From contig JABYQS010000096.1 of NCBI GenBank assembly GCA_022592435.1, positions 1 through 64,000 of the forward strand: a DNA stretch of 64,000 bases, given 5' to 3'. Positions 11,911-24,050 of this stretch are shown here, piece by piece. Made by a program: the position numbers and the translations under genes. How positions within the stretch are numbered: the stretch's first letter is position 1; each line of letters begins with the position of its first letter. Below the pieces are notes generated by a model. It had not been told where the DNA came from. It did not search any database and saw only the letters and a list, made by a program, of their open reading frames with translations. This DNA comes from Cerioporus squamosus (taxonomy: Eukaryota; Basidiomycota; Agaricomycetes; Polyporales; Polyporaceae).

Positions 11911-13059
11911 TCACTGAGCGTCCCCGACAGGACTCCCAGCACCCCATACCTCTCTCCACGCCTGACTGCTCCTCGTACAAACCTCTCCGACCACGCGCCA
12001 CAGCCCAAACAACTCCGCCGGGCGCAGAAGCGGAAGCGCGACGTCAGGCGCATGCGGGATGTATACGGCAAGTCCTGCGCGGAGCGAGCGTAGTGCCACG
12101 GTAGACTGGTCAGAGATGGACGCGAGCAGCAGCTTTGGCAGGCCGTGCGGGTGCTCCTGCGAAGGGTGCGAGCTCGAACTCTCCGCGTCCGCGTCCGTGT
12201 CGGTGTCGCTCTCGCTCTCGCTGACGCGCGCCGGCCTTTCCGCATCCTCGGAGGAGAGGAGCTGCGCAGTCGTGTGGCCGGGGAAGAGGATGGACTCAGG
12301 CTCGCCCGGGTCCGTGTGCGTCAGAAGACGGAGCGCGGGGTCGTCCATGTCAATGGACAGCAACGATGAGAAGAACGATAGAAGAGGGATGTGGACGCGA
12401 GGGTGTGGCGCAGGCTGCCTGGCGGACGTCGAGGACAGGGGCGAGGACAGGCTGCTGATGGTCCGTATGCGCGAGTGCGTGCGCGACCGACGGCGCACGG
12501 TCCAGTATGGTGGGGTGTCCGAAGAACGGGGGGACGTTAGCCTGTGGTTTCGGCGGACGTTCACATAGGAGAAGTCGACGTCTCCTGCCCCGACACGGTC
12601 GATTTCGTCTTCGAGCACCCAGCTCGAGTCGGAAGCGGAGATGTCGGCAGTTGGGTCTGTGCTGAGCTCCCATAACTCGACGTCTATCTCCATCTCATCA
12701 TCTCCAAGGGGAGACGTTGCACGTCGTCGTGTGAGTGCGACGCCCGCGTCCGCAAGGGACGCTGACGCTGCAGTAGAAGGTGCATTTGACGAAGCGCGCG
12801 AGCGGACTCCAAAGGAGAACGGCTCGGACGGGTCAAAGTCGGTGGATGGTGAGAAGAGAGAGGACCCCGGACTTGCTGGGTAGGGACTTGGAGGTGCTGA
12901 GGGTGGGCTAGGGAATATGTATATGGAATGGTCGGGAGAAATGACGTTTGAGGACGTGAGGTCTTCGTTATGCTCGCGAACCGCCCTTTCCCCGTTCTCC
13001 CTGGAGGCAGGCGGTCGCAAGTTCAACAGAGGTGGGCGTTGAGCATAGTATGTGGCCAT
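11911..13059 (-). CDS. Unknown single-exon protein, Ser/Pro-rich
   Basis: Uninterrupted 382-codon frame from ATG 13059 (MATYYAQRPPLLNLRPP) to the stop at 11911. I do not recognise the family. The N-terminal 100 residues are Pro/Ser rich with a possible hydrophobic patch (HSIYIFPSPPSAPPSPYPAS). The middle is acidic (GDDEMEIDVELWELSTD) and then basic (RRRSRTHSRIRTISS). A Ser-Glu-Asp repeat (SESESDTDTDADAESSSS) precedes a hydrophobic C-terminal segment rich in Leu/Ala (ALRSLRAGLAVYIPHAP, then FGLWRVVGEVCTRSSQAW). Codon use is like its neighbours and the frame is open over more than 1.1 kb, so it is probably a real gene. Mostly intrinsically disordered; a regulatory or scaffolding role is only a guess. 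Confidence 0.7.
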   Translation of the reverse strand: MATYYAQRPPLLNLRPPASRENGERAVREHNEDLTSSNVISPDHSIYIFPSPPSAPPSPYPASPGSSLFSPSTDFDPSEPFSFGVRSRASSNAPSTAASASLADAGVALTRRRATSPLGDDEMEIDVELWELSTDPTADISASDSSWVLEDEIDRVGAGDVDFSYVNVRRNHRLTSPRSSDTPPYWTVRRRSRTHSRIRTISSLSSPLSSTSARQPAPHPRVHIPLLSFFSSLLSIDMDDPALRLLTHTDPGEPESILFPGHTTAQLLSSEDAERPARVSESESDTDTDADAESSSSHPSQEHPHGLPKLLLASISDQSTVALRSLRAGLAVYIPHAPDVALPLLRPAELFGLWRVVGEVCTRSSQAWREVWGAGSPVGDAQ

Positions 13060-14558
13060 CGGAGAGTACTGGAGGATAGAGTAAGGGGAGAGAGAGACTC
13101 AGGCTTGGCTGTAGTGCTCCAGGATTATAGGGCTCTTATCTTCGGAATGAAACGGAAGATGGTCGGCGACGACGTATGTGGTGAAGATGGTGAAACCAGA
13201 GCAATCGAGACGCACAGGCTGAGTATCTGAGAGCCTACTTGAGGCAGGGATTTGCAACACACACACCTATACTAGCGTTTCGATGATGAATCTGCTTCGG
13301 CGGGCTAAGCGAGGCCAGTATGATGTGGCGAGTGCTCCTCGACCTCGATCGCCAGAGTACGGAGAGGTGAGTACAAGCCCTTCGTGTCCTCAGACAGAAA
13401 TATGGGAGTGATAAGACTAGATTTCAGGGGAGGGAATGTGCAGTCACCGACCGAGGTGGTGGTGGTCGAGAGCCACCTCGAGCGTGCTTGGGCGCTCGTG
13501 CACCATCCTTTGCTTCATCTCTTCCATGACCGCGGTTTGTCCGAGTCGATGTCGAGACGTGCGTCTCGATCCAGTGCATAGATCAGCTTGTTGTTCCAAA
13601 AGTTTCCGATGTCCAAACCATGGCAACTGGCTTTTCGCGGCGCACCGAAGACGCACCTCCCCGTCAGGCTGAGGAATGAAGCTTAGTGAAGTCTGCTATG
13701 CTCGACACTTGTGCTGTGACAGAGGGTGAGCCTACGGCACGAAACGGATTGTGGAATTGTATCAGGTTTGTATCTGTTGTCCAACCTGTGTCGCATCTCT
13801 ACTCACCTCGGGGTTTGCATTTGTAGGTGTCGGGCACCGGGACACCGCCCGTTCTGCTAGAGCGGACAGTTTTACTTTTGTCAAGTTAGGACGCCATGAA
13901 GCTACCGACCCTTCGGCTTTGTGTGGCCTCGTGAAGTTTTGCTGTCTGTGGCAGCCAGCTTCGAAGCCCGCCTGTTCATTTCGCCAGCGCATCTACGTGC
14001 CCTCGCCGGCTCCATGGTCGCCAAACGGTAACGACGGCCGTCAGCTCGAAGCCGTGCTCCCGGAGGGAGTTACGATTTGTTTCTGTGTGGAAAGGTGACG
14101 TGGTTGCATACCGCTCTGCATCGAAGCTGCAGCGCCCAATGCTTTCCATCCGTCACTCACGTCGCCAGATGCCAGATATCGTCCCAGCCTCCCAGGCATG
14201 ACCCGCGCTCATCGCAACCGTGCCCGCTCATGGGCGTGCGTAGCATGAACAGCCGCTATGTAAAGTCCATGGCACTTTAGTTGCGCCCCGCTTGCCCTCC
14301 ATTATCATCTCTCTTCTCCAGCCCTTCTCCGTTCTTTGATGCTTTCGCGCCCTTCTAGTGTATTCCAGCACCAGCGCACTCACTTTCATTAACTGCGCGT
14401 GCACTAATCTACGTTCTCCACCGGACCGACTGTTCCTGGCTCGGAGTCTTCTACGCCACCAGACTGCAGGCAGACTGCGAGGCTCTCTTGCCTTCCGCCG
14501 CGTCGTCTGCGAGGTCCCAGTGCAACCCGAGAACTTCATCCACATCCTCCAGTTACAA
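13060..14558. other. Divergent intergenic region, no gene seen
   Basis: About 1.5 kb between two divergently oriented genes. Open frames on either strand (for example 13751-14098) show no recognisable motif. A pyrimidine-rich stretch at about 14300-14360 lies upstream of the membrane-protein gene and may be its promoter. Confidence 0.4.
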
Positions 14559-16302
14559 ATGAGCCTCATCATGGACAAAGTCAAGCGTAAGGGTCCATCG
14601 CAGTGTAATGCAGCAGTGCAGTAACTCATCATTCATTCCGTGCAGGCCTCGACGCCCAAGAAATTGGCCCCAGTGCACCCACCGACCTCGCTGTCTGGCT
14701 GTTCTTCCAGATTGCGGGAAACCATATCCTTCTTCCCTTGCTCGTTGCAACAATCTTGTTCTCTCGTTCAGTATCCCGACACCCCACAGTGATCAACGTA
14801 TGCTGTACGTGGATCATAGCTGGCGTCGTCTCTTCCCTTCTGTACGTGAATCTTGGTGCCGTAATCTGCTATCACCAAGCCCATCGTTGGTTCCAGTTTC
14901 TACACAGGCCATCATGTTGGACCAGAACCTCCAGAGGGTTTGTGCATCGCTCAATCGGCCCTCCTTGCACCCGTGCCCGCAATGTAACGGACTCTCTTGA
15001 TGCGTCTCTCGGCCACACGTCTGATACCATTTTGCTAGGGGTTCCGTGGCGGTATTATCACTCGTATACTACACCTGGTCGACATTCAGGACTACGGAAG
15101 TTCAAGTCGGATTAAAGGCTGAAGCTGGCCGTCTGACCACTATATGCGTGAGTGGTCTTCTTGGGCTCCATTCCACAGATCCCTTACGTGTTGAATAGCT
15201 CGTCGTTGCTCCATATATTGTATACCTGTCCTTTGCCATCGTCGGCTTGCAGGTGAGCCTATGACCGACCAATTTGTACTCGTACATCGCGTTTGCTACC
15301 AACTTACCTGCACTCCATACCTCCTCAGTACGCCGTCAGACATACGGACAAAGTAAACCGCTCGCGAAGGTACTTCTATTGCTCCATCGACTGGGACCTA
15401 TAGTAAGTCGGGACACTCCAATCATTCTGCATCTGCTCCTTCATCCATCCCGCAGCAACAACATAATAGGCCTCTTCACCGCCACCATGTGTCTCATTTC
15501 TACGGCTCTCGAAGGTAAGCTGCTACCGCTGCAGCCCAGATCGAAGGCAGGACGATATGTTGACGCTTGACATATCAGCGCACATCATGTTCATGCTATT
15601 TCGGAACTGGACGGCTCTCCGGCGTGCTGGTCTAAGCGCAGGGGTCGACTTGCAACTCACCGTCCGCGTGGGCATCTTCACTGCATACATTCTTTGCGGT
15701 GTTGCGTGAGTAGTCAAGCCCTCCGGACTATTGCAGCCACCCGACTAAACGACGCACCCAGTGCCATGCTTGCCTCGGTAGCTAATGCCCGCTCGGTCGT
15801 CCCGGATATGTGGGCGGCTTCCAGTAAGTAATGATCTGGCCCTAGGACGGACAGGTGTACTGATTGATGGTTTGTCTCGTTTAAAGTCGGAATGGCATTC
15901 TTCTTCGTGTTCGCTTCTCAGCCCGTACGTCATGGTTGCACTGCTGTGCCTCTAAAACAACACGGACATCTGACCCGGGTCTTGCAGGACATTCTGCGCG
16001 TATGGGTCAACATACTCAGCGGCCGTCAATTTCGGAACGCTAAGCGTCGGGAGTCATCGAGCACTGCGTCCTCCGAGCGTTGCCCAACACCCCTCCCGTC
16101 CTTCGACTGCGATCTCCTAGAGCGTACGAACAGCGAGATCAGCGAGAAGGCCCGCCTTGCTGCGCTCCACGCGTACTACAAGGCGCGCGTTCACCTCACC
16201 GGGGCTGAGGTCGAGGTTATCAAGAGGCCCGAGGACGCGTTCATCGCAGAGAAGGACCTAAGGAGGGTGTGGTGGGCGCAGAGAGATGCTGGAGCAGATT
16301 AG
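14559..16302 (+). CDS. Predicted heptahelical (GPCR-like) membrane protein
   Basis: About ten short exons splice into a protein starting MSLIMDKVK at ATG 14559. Hydrophobic segments in order: WLFFQIAGNHILLPLLVATI; VCCTWIIAGVVSSLL; LCIAQSALLAPVPAM then GSVAVLSLVYYTW; LVVAPYILYLSFAIVGLQ; NNIIGLFTATMCLISTAL; VRVGIFTAYILCGVA; and IGMAFFFVFASQP. That gives seven candidate membrane spans. A basic hydrophilic C-terminus follows (LERTNSEISEKARLAALHAY...) ending VWWAQRDAGAD at 16302. Introns are 50-65 nt, in good GT..AG context. The pattern fits a multi-member Agaricomycete heptahelical family resembling G-protein-coupled receptors. Ligand and coupling are unknown; it is not clearly a Ste3-type pheromone receptor. 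Confidence 0.75.
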
Positions 16303-16508
16303 AAGTGTTTCCTGGTCTCCTTCATGTGGATCGTTTTCGTCATCGTACTCTACTAGACACTGTCGTTACCGCCGACATACCTTTCGCGCGTGTTCATACC
16401 TGCACTTGTTCTGTAGCACTATTTTGGAAAAGTCTCGGCATGATGCATGATGGTCCTGTTGGTCCCAGTGGTTAAGATGACATGACGGGACAAGGGAACC
16501 TTGTAGAC

Positions 16509-16525
16509 GGCCAAGAAGCTTGGCC
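16509..16525. terminator. Small hairpin between convergent genes
   Basis: GGCCAAG, 3 nt, CTTGGCC: a 7-bp perfect stem in the 412-bp gap between the 3' ends of the membrane protein (+) and the adenylation-reductase gene (-). It may mark 3' processing, but fungal genes do not need such hairpins and a chance palindrome is possible. Confidence 0.25.
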
Positions 16526-16714
16526 TCTTAGCCAAGAATTCGCACCTTCGCCTCCGCGATGCCATGGTTCAACCCATCATGAGGCAACGGAGTCGTAGAA
16601 GTGTAATGGCGATTTCGAATAACCTTGGTTGTACACAAAACATCGGAGCCCATATTATACAGGTGTGATAGATAGATAGAGTGATACAGTGTCTTCGTCA
16701 TGGTAGTCGTGAGG

Positions 16715-19700
16715 TCATGAATCCCAGATGGCACCGAACGCCGGGATGCCCCTGCTCGTCATCCCGTACACCACCTTCTGCGTAAGCCTCTGGTTCGATA
16801 TAATGCACACGGCCTCGGCGTTGAACTCCTTGACCATGCGGTACGTCAGCTTCACCATGTCGGGCTTGCCGTTTTTCCGCGTATCTGCATTGAAGGCGTC
16901 AGGGTCGATCACTTGAATGCAGATCCATGTGGAGGATGCGTACCATAGACGACCGCCCCAGGAGATGCCTCGAGGATGGCGTCAACGAACTTGTCGCCGA
17001 ATGTCTGCCGCACGTTGGGAGACGTCCAGAGAAGTCGGATCGGAACGCGCTGCTCGAAGATGCATGGCGCGCAGGGACCGATACCACTTCCCGTGGCCAC
17101 AAAGACGACGCGTCGGAAGAGCGGGGTTATCCTGAGCACGCCGTAGCACGGGACACCGCGGACCCAGAGCTCTTTTGGCGGCTGCTCGATCATCTTGCTC
17201 GTCCAGTCGCCGGCGCGAGAGACCACGAGGGAGTACCCCGTCTTCCCTGGCTCCGAGATTGTAGCGAAACCATGCCACTCCATAAGCGGGCTCTCCGAGA
17301 TACGGGTGAAGTGGCCCGGACGAGGGGTCACTGGATGAGGAGTTAGAACTCTGCTTGGGGGATAGAGAGGTATCGACGCACCGTAATCGAAGTAGAGCCT
17401 GACGGCATGCTTCGAGAGGACCTCTGCGCGGACGGGAACCTTCCGCAGCCTCAGCCATGGCAGGATGATAGAGCACGTCATAACCGTGACGAGCCAGAAT
17501 GGAGGAGCATGAACGAGGGCATGGCCCAGCGTCTGGCCCGGTGAACGATAGTCGTTCGTCAGCAGCACGACCTATCGAAACCCGGAATGAGTACCATGTG
17601 GTGCATCCGCGCGAAATGTTGCGTACCTGGCACCAGACCAATACCGTGGCGCTCCAACCCAGAAAGCGATGCGTGCGCTCGAAGGCGTCGTGGTGGGTAG
17701 AGCGGACTTTGGGGTAAGCGAATAGTACAATGCCGATCAACAGCATGAGGATGAAGTAAGTTATTGCCACAGTAGCGACGGAGGTCTGTGACTGGAGTCA
17801 GCCCAGAAGCAGTATTTTTTTGACATGAACCTTCCGTACCTCTTGCTTGTTCAGTAGTTCCCTTGTCGCTTGCACGGTAAAAAGAATTAACCATACTAAG
17901 CCGCTGATAGCGCATCCAGAGTGGACTTTGGGGCGACAATCAGTGTACCTCGAAGCTTGAGCGACATAGAACACTCACAACCGCCAATGTGGTACACACG
18001 ACCAGCAATTCGGCGAATGGTCAGCGGCCAGCTGGAAAATGGTTGGTCAGCCCGAGCTCGACTCGAAGGGATGATGACACTCACGTAATGGGGACCGAGC
18101 AAGCAACCGTGAAAAACGCGTTGATCACGTAGTCCTGGCGCATGAGGATCGCACAGAAGAGATTCGCGACGACGATGAGACCGAGCTCTTGCGCGTTCGC
18201 GCCACCCTTGACCAGCGTTGTGATGAAGATGGCGATGTTCGTGATGAAGACCACGCCGAAGAGCCTGCGGTAAAGCGAAAAGACTTGATGGCGCAGGTTG
18301 CGGACGAAGTGTCCCTGGGTCTTGTCCGGAAGCTCGTCGTCCAAGTAGCCATCCCAGACGTTCCCTGCTTCGTGGGCTGAAGATACCTCGCTCTTTTCCG
18401 TGACATCGGACACGGACGAGGAAGACGGCGTAGAGGTGGCAGATTTCTCGTGGACGGTGATAAGGGCACCGGCACCGGCATCCTCCTTGATGCCCACCTG
18501 GTAGACTGGAAGAGGCTGGGACAGGTTGGTGAGGATATCGGCAAGGAGCTTGCCGTCGTAGGGAGAGGGGCTGTAGAAAGCTGCCTTCGTCGGGACAATG
18601 GCTGCTGCTTCCTTCTCGGCCTTCGTCCTATCGAGCTTGTCGAGGGCCATCTGGCGGAGGACGCGCTTATCGATCTTCCCGTTGCTGGTGTAAGGGAAGT
18701 CGTCCATCGTGATAAACTGGGTTGGTACGGCGTAGTAGGGCTGGATGAGGGAAGCGGCTGCAATGACAGGCTCGACCTTTACAGTCGCTGGAGTCACGAA
18801 ACCCCACAGCTCGCCTTCAATCTGGACAAACACAGTCAATCTCCGCAGGGAATGCGAGGGAAGACTCCTCGAGTGACGTACCAGCAACGCTGTCGCGTTC
18901 TTGACAGTGGCACAAGTCTGGAGAACTACGTCAGAACTTCTCGTACAGAGAGCGAAGACGAACTGCTCACCTGCATGGCGGCAGAGACACCATCTAATTC
19001 CACGCGGAAACCCTGCGCAGCAGTCAAGGAGCTCAGCGGGGACTGCTTCTAGTGCGCACAGAACTGACGTACCTTCACTTTCACCTGGTCATCGACACGG
19101 CCCAAGTGCTCGAGCTCCCCGTTATCGCGCCACCTCCCCAGATCCCCCGTGTTGAACATGTAGCTCCTATGGCGCGAAGGGAAATCATGAGACAACTGCG
19201 CAGCTCCAGCGGAGTGGGACCAGATTTACGCACCCATCGTTGACGAAGGGGTCGAGCTTGTATCGCTCGGACGTTTTGTCTGGGAGGTTGACATAACCTT
19301 TGCTCACGCACGCCCCTCCAGCCCACATGATGCCTGGCTCTCCGACAGGGACGGGCTTCATGTCCTCGTCGAGGACGTACACGTTCGTGTTGGGAGCCGG
19401 CCCCCCGATCGTGAGGAAAGTCCCTGCTGTGTGCAAATGCAAGGTGTTTACAATGGTGACCTGCGCGACGGGTCAGTGATTGACGCGAATGTGAGAAAGG
19501 CGGACGTGAGAGCGGCGTACTTCCGTGGGACCACAACAGTTGTAATAGTGTGCAGACTGCGCCCACTTCTCCGCCAAGGCTGCAAAAGAAGACAGTGAGC
19601 GGGGTGGGAAAGCATGCGCAGTACAACAGACATACGTAGTGGACAAGGCTCTCCAGCCGTCGCGACCACCTTAATGTTGGGGTAGTCTGCGGGGTCATGA

Positions 19701-20779
19701 GGGGCTAGAAGCAATCGTGCCATTCAATGTTCGTTCTACGGTGAGTGTCATGCAATCACGCACCCATCATGCTCGGTGTCGCTGAGAATGTCCCTCTACG
19801 TCAGTATGGGTAGGTGGGAAGTGCTGAAGCGTACTGACCAATGACAACGTCGACCGTCTTCATGACGGCGCGCCATTCTTTAGACGACTTGCCTCTGACG
19901 CAAAGAGTGCATCCGTTGCTTAGGCTTCCGAGGATCTCCTGGGGTATCGAGAAGTGTGAGGGAATGAAAGTGGAGGCACGAGCATGCGTACTGACCCAAG
20001 CAGCCATATCGAACGCGACATTGAGCAACTGAGATACTCTGCGCCCCGGGCGCATCTCAATGTTGCCAGGCGCGAGACAGACGACTGTGCACTTAAACTC
20101 AGCGGGCGCCGGACGTCAGAAAGGTTAATTCAAACGTACGATTCGTTACGTTCCCGTGCATGACCTCAACGCCTTTAGGTTTACCAGTAGTCCCTGAGGC
20201 AATTGTAAGTTTGACGCAATTACCCCAGCTCATTGACATTGACATACCAGATGTGTAGATGATGTAGATACTGTCCGTGGGAGCACTCATGTCCTCTGGC
20301 TTGGAGACGACCTGAGGTAGACTCGCGATGTCTTCAAGGCAAAACGCGGAGTACCCAGCCACCCGGTGAACGTATTCGTTCATAGTAAGCACCAGCTTCG
20401 CCCCAGAGTCCTTCAGTACGTGTTCGAGCGTAGACTGCGTGACTATGGCTCCGTCTAGGGGAACGTAGGCGCCGCCGGCCTTCAAGACAGCGACGATCCC
20501 GACGACCATAAGGATCGACCGCTGGACGAGGAGGCAAACGCGCACGCCCGCGCGAATACCAGAGGCGCGCAGATGGTTGGCGAGGATGTTGGCCTGCCTA
20601 TCGAGTTCAGCGTAGGTGATGCTATCGCCGAGGTGTTCGACTGCGACCGCATTCGGTTGAATGGCGGCGTGGTGTTCGAACGCATGGTGGACGCAGCTGA
20701 AGGGTACCGGCTGGCGAGCTCCGTAGCTGAAGTGGTTGAACCGTTGCTGGTCCTCGAGCGAGAGGGGGTGAAGAGACAT
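16715..20779 (-). CDS. NRPS-like adenylation domain fused to ferric-reductase-like membrane/NAD(P) module
   Basis: Start [17 protein letters not shown] at ATG 20779, stop 16715-16717, many short introns. The N-terminal half is an amino-acid adenylation domain: [11 protein letters not shown]; core A3 YIIYTSG joined by an intron to [56 protein letters not shown] with [15 protein letters not shown]; and A10 [11 protein letters not shown]. No carrier domain with a phosphopantetheine serine follows. Instead there is a linker and membrane segments with His pairs of ferric-reductase type ([41 protein letters not shown]), then an FAD/NAD(P)-reductase-like part with [14 protein letters not shown] and [13 protein letters not shown], ending PAFGAIWDS. 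Known chemistry predicts ATP activation of a carboxylate and transmembrane electron transfer; how the halves cooperate is unknown. Confidence 0.85.
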
Positions 20780-23700
20780 GGCAACGAATGTGCGGCGATG
20801 CTCCTGAGCCCAGAGAATGCGTCCGGAGAAGAGGGGTTTGAGGAGAAGAAGGCGCAAATCCAGGTGGAATTATATACGTCGGCGGAGAGACTGCGCACGT
20901 TGTGGAGTTGGCCCCTCCCGGTGCGGTATGGACAGCATCCTCATGCTGCACTAACTGCCGCCAGCAAGAGGCTTCATCACGCAAACCGCTAAGCCGACGT
21001 AAACCCGTCACGATACCAGCATGTGTCGTAAAGGGAGCGAGAATTGAGAAGATCCAATGAAGCAGCAGCTGATGTGCCATACGCTAGGCACGAAGATCGG
21101 ACGCCTGTTCTCGAGTGTAGGGGGGCGGGGTAGATTGTATCGGGTCATGCTGATTGTTGCCGGGTGCGGGAGGTAAGGAAGTGTTCGACGGCGCAAGGGG
21201 GACATGTGGGGGCCGGAGACATGCACCTGAGGGCAAAGAAGACGCTCTTGCCGGCATAATCGGCGAAGCGGGCGCATACATCGACGGCAGATACTCGAGG
21301 GCTTGACTTCGCCGGGCGGAGAGGACATGTCCATGTGCGCAGGCAAACCGGTTCGATAAACCTGGTATGTTACCATAAACGCATCCCTTGTTCCCAAGTC
21401 GCGGTGCTATTTTGCGCGTGCGATTCACTTGGAAAGCCCTGCGTCAGCGTCAGTAGCATTCGTCCGGATGATGCGAAGCCGAAGATATCCCCAAAGCACG
21501 CATGGATAGCTCACTATGGGCAGACACTCTCACCCGCAAAGGTTAACCCGGGGCTTGGCGTGGGGGTGTTGACGACGGCGCCTGGCGTAGGAAACGTAGC
21601 TCGAAGACTGAGAGCTTCCTGCACAACTTGGCTGGCACGGCGACGAACACCTAGCTAGTACGTCTTGAACCGCGTCCATTCGGCCTACTCTCGCAGCTGA
21701 ACAGCGTCCGGAGATGCATGGACACCGTGGCGCCGCCGTCCCGATCGCGATGGGAAACAGGAGGTGAGTTGTCTTCAAACGACTCCACATAGGTACATGG
21801 ACTGAGCCGAGGGCAAGGATCAGAACAAGACTTGCTGCGGCCGCCCGACCGACGCCCCATTCCAGTCGGATGTCTGTAGATCGCGAAGAACGTCGGACAC
21901 GTCGGACAAGCAAGGCCTAGTAGGCCTGAACTTGGACAACTCACGCAAAGTGCTTCCTCCATTGCGCCACCTCCTGCACACGCGCATCCTCTATCGACAT
22001 ATGGAGCACATCAGCAAAGGCGTGTGGACGGTGGAGGCGACCGAAGTCCGAAGAGCTGATCGTTGCGCGAGGAAGACACCCTCCAGGGAGCATGAGGGTC
22101 CCTGCGGCGGTGAATGGGCACAAGCGCCGGATGAAGTCTGCAATCGCACAACGTGAACCATATCTCCTTACTCACCTGCGGGCAACATTGCCGCGTCTTC
22201 TGAACACAGGATGGAGGATCTTGTTGGAGGGGAGAGGTCCAAGCATCGCGCGTGTAGATGGGGGACAGCAGGGTCTTATACCAGGTGGGTTGCAACGTCG
22301 TCCGAGCCATCGGTGCCATACTGCTCCAAGCTCTGCTTAATCCCGAACTATCCTCGGTTGTGTTACGAAGTGGGTGTCGACGACAAGACGCTACGCCATG
22401 CTCTCTACCGTACATCGACAACACTGTTCGGCTGGAACAACACCGGAGTGCGACCGTCGGACGACTGAATTCAGAGCTTCTGTCTGCGGAGCGCTTCGAA
22501 CGACGCTGGCGTTGGCTCCCAGAAGCTCCAAGGAAGCTCCTTCAACAGCAGCAGATTTATCCGGATTGTATGGCCGGTGGCGATCTCGCATGATCGTGAA
22601 TACTTGCGCTCCATATCTCAGAGCAACTAACCTCTGCCAGTACTACTTTAGTACGCACACTCGTTCATGCAGCAAGGTCAGTTACTCCCATTCAGTGTTC
22701 ACCGAAGGCGTCATCGTCACTAGCAGCAGTTTACTCAGGAAGGGAGCGATAACGTGCGGCGGAGCCAGAACCCTGGATATCGAAACTACTATACACCTGT
22801 CCTATAGCCGCACAAGTCACAAGACTGCTCATCCGAACCACAGTACGACGACTCTGCATAGTCGCCAGCTCCATTTGCGCGGCGGCGAAGTCGCCGTCTC
22901 CGTCCGATTCAGGTACGCACCACTACCTTATCGCCGATGTGGGACCCTCCTTCGACTACATATCTGTCTTCGATCTCTATCACCGAAGGCCCAGCGCTGA
23001 ATTCTACGAGTTCTGTGACAGCTCTAGGGCACCCGCTCTCTGCGGGGCGCGGACTCGGACGCCGCACGACCTGAGCCATGTAGGCTACGATGGCGCCTTA
23101 CGGCAACCTTGAAGTTGTTAATTCGGTGAACTCGGGACGCTCTGCGCCGTCTCGGGTCTCCTGACACAGGAGTGTGAGCGGGAATCATACGAGTCCCGAC
23201 TACAGGAAGGATGTCGCAACTCGCTCGGCGCAGTAGAAGTCTGACGGTTGGCAGCCGCAGAGTTCACAGTTAACGTTCTGTCAGGACCCAGCACCTCCAA
23301 TCCCTCTCCTTCGAATTCGTGATACTCCCGCACGCCGCATTCAAAAACCTCGCACCATCGCCCACGAGAAGCATTGCTTCCGCATTCAAGTCGAACACTT
23401 CGGTCGATGATTGCAAGGCCCGTATACCGCGGACTTGCGTCTGTCGTTATAGACTTGCGCCGCCCAACGTCGGTCGCAGAGAGTGCTACACTCCGCGTTA
23501 CGTACCAAACCCAGTCCACCACCCCATAACTCTCCTGCCTCGACGTCGCGAGTCAAACGTCTGAGCTCGGCACGCAAGGCCGGTCGCGGCAGTCTCGGAT
23601 GTGTACAGTGACGATCGGCATGTTGAAGTTATCATCAGGACAAGTACTCCTCCCGTACGAATCGATCGTCAGCTCCTTACAAGGGATATACGTATACCTT

Positions 23701-24050
23701 CAACAGCTTTACAGGCAGCAGCCCTGCCAGATGCTGTACTGCGACCACATGAACAAGGCGTTCGAAGTGTCCGCTCGCAGAGCAAGCGAGTATACGCCAT
23801 ATTGCGTCCATCCTCGGGTAGAGCTCGGCGGGAGCAGACACCCGGCAGACACATGAATGACGACTGTACGCCTTCGAAGAAGTCGAAGCTGAAGGATGTG
23901 CACGTGTATGCCGAGCATTCAGGAGCTCGGACCAGAGTGTTGGGACCCGGGCGACCCAAGCCGCGGGATGGAAGCCTAATAGAAAGAAGCAAAGATACAT
24001 CGCGACAACTGAACGTAGCAATAGATCCCACACCGACGACAATCCGGAGA
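20780..24050. other. 3.3-kb region without an assignable gene
   Basis: Lies between the start of the adenylation-reductase gene and the stop of RAD50. On the minus strand several pieces look protein-like: a Pro-rich frame at 21084-21428 (PHVPLAPSNTSLPPAPGNNQ), a hydrophobic stretch near 21800 (AAAASLVLILALGSVHVPMW) and a frame at about 21960-22160 (PHAFADVLHMSIEDARVQEV) ending at a GTGAGT donor. I could not join them into a convincing product or name a family. A decayed or very intron-rich gene is possible. Confidence 0.35.
20869..20876 (-). promoter_or_regulatory. TATA-like box of the adenylation-reductase gene
   Basis: TATATAAT on the minus strand, 90-97 bp upstream of the ATG at 20779. 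Position and sequence fit a core promoter; no other element is identified. Confidence 0.4.

Noticed and set aside
22211..22300. Minus-strand KILHPVF string resembling a cytochrome P450 segment
   Set aside because: No haem-binding FxxGxRxCxG or ExxR motif anywhere in the surrounding 3 kb; too short to support.
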